Below, piece after piece: positions 24,340-24,770 of a DNA stretch of 24,770 nucleotides (the stretch's first letter is position 1; every line of letters starts with the position of its first letter). Below the pieces are notes generated by a model, which searched no databases, was not told the DNA's origin, and saw only the letters and a program-made list of their open reading frames with translations. Both the position numbers and the translations under genes were made by a program. The DNA comes from JAHWJR01 sp035942035. Lineage in GTDB: Bacteria; Actinomycetota; Acidimicrobiia; Acidimicrobiales; CADCSY01. The DNA is taken from assembly GCA_035942035.1 (NCBI GenBank), contig DASZDK010000033.1, forward strand, positions 1-24,770, in the 5' to 3' direction.

Positions 24340-24770
24340 CTCGTGGCCCCGCTCTGGCCGGTGGAGCCGAAGACCCGCTGCTCGACCGGCAGCCGCATCA
24401 TGTGGCCGGCCCACAACCAGCACAGACCCATGAGCGCCAGCCCGACCAGCACCAACAGTTGGGCCGCGGGGCTCTGGTAGGCCCCACGCCCCTCGCCGAT
24501 GCTGAGGCCGACCAGGGCCATGCCGAGGGGGACGACCAGCACGAAGCGGCGGGCGAAGCGGGCACCCGCCTGGCGGGCCCGAGCGTCCTTGCGGCTCTGC
24601 TGGTCGAGGATGCGGTCGTCGACCAGGGCGGTGAGGCAGCGGTCGATCTCCGTGCCGCCGATGGCGTGGGCCACGAGGAGCGTCTCGCACACGGTGTCGG
24701 CGGTGGCGTCGGCGAGACGGCTCTTGAGCACGTCGAGCGTGGCCTCGAAGTCGGTGGAGATGAGCCACTC
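24336..24770 (-). CDS. tadB: TadB-like platform protein, 5' part outside the window
   Basis: The frame stays open to base 24770, so only the last 144 residues are seen. The visible start (EWLISTDFEATLDVLKSRLA) and VCETLLVAHAIGGTEIDRCL belong to the T2SS-F domain of TadB-type proteins, followed by SRKDARARQAGARFARRFVL and two closing transmembrane helices (LVVPLGMALVGLSI and LLVLVGLALMGLCWLWAG). It partners TadC in Tad pilus assembly. The GTG at 24731 in this frame is internal and not the start. Confidence 0.8.
   Translation of the reverse strand, partial: EWLISTDFEATLDVLKSRLADATADTVCETLLVAHAIGGTEIDRCLTALVDDRILDQQSRKDARARQAGARFARRFVLVVPLGMALVGLSIGEGRGAYQSPAAQLLVLVGLALMGLCWLWAGHMMRLPVEQRVFGSTGQSGATR

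Noticed and set aside
24340..24768. Long N-terminal extension of tadC
   Set aside because: It overlaps tadB in another frame and has a His/Arg/Pro-rich composition; the GTGA overlap marks the true start.

Overview
The window is chromosomal DNA of a very G+C-rich bacterium, almost certainly an actinobacterium and plausibly of the Acidimicrobiia or a related deep lineage. This rests on codon use, a dnaG-rpoD pair, a eukaryote-type single-chain glycyl-tRNA synthetase, an actinobacterial-style LppX-like lipoprotein, and a Tad pilus operon with a LysM protein. Lineage is inferred from gene content, not from a search.

Region 1 (1-1980) is the end of an integrated element. It holds the 3' part of an XRE-type regulator and a tyrosine integrase broken by one in-frame TAG. 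After these come about 190 bp with short direct repeats, then tRNA-Val(CAC) on the minus strand, whose 3' end faces the integrase: the usual layout of a tRNA attachment site. The rest of the element lies left of the window.

Region 2 (1960-5163) carries an acetoacetate-decarboxylase-like gene whose stop codon lies inside the tRNA, a membrane J-domain protein, a small PGPGW-type membrane protein, a lipoprotein, and a YtxH-like protein with an 11-residue-repeat helix.

Region 3 (5168-14860, minus strand) is core housekeeping, in transcription order uppS, recO, glyS, ppdK, terC, dnaG, rpoD. dnaG and rpoD overlap by ATGA.

Region 4 (14897-16616, plus strand) is a pair of membrane genes, YihY/BrkB and a degenerate PlsY-like protein. 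They split what is usually one cluster (phoH-ybeY-corC-era-recO-uppS).

Region 5 (16667-20774, minus strand) is HIT, phoH, ybeY, a CBS/CorC_HlyC protein and era, with short gaps or overlaps: RNA processing, ribosome maturation and membrane transport.

Region 6 (20789-24770, minus strand) is the downstream half of a Tad/Flp pilus operon: tadB (cut by the window end), tadC, a small Flp-like pilin, three tandem TadE/TadG-like pseudopilins and a LysM membrane protein. A 92-bp near-perfect inverted repeat sits at the second TadE / TadG junction.

The most interesting whole-window pattern is regulatory. Most genes that look first in their transcription unit lack a Shine-Dalgarno sequence and instead have a TANNNT-like -10 hexamer about 6-8 nt before the start codon. 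This is the layout of leaderless mRNA. Genes inside operons more often overlap their neighbour or carry a purine-rich ribosome binding site.
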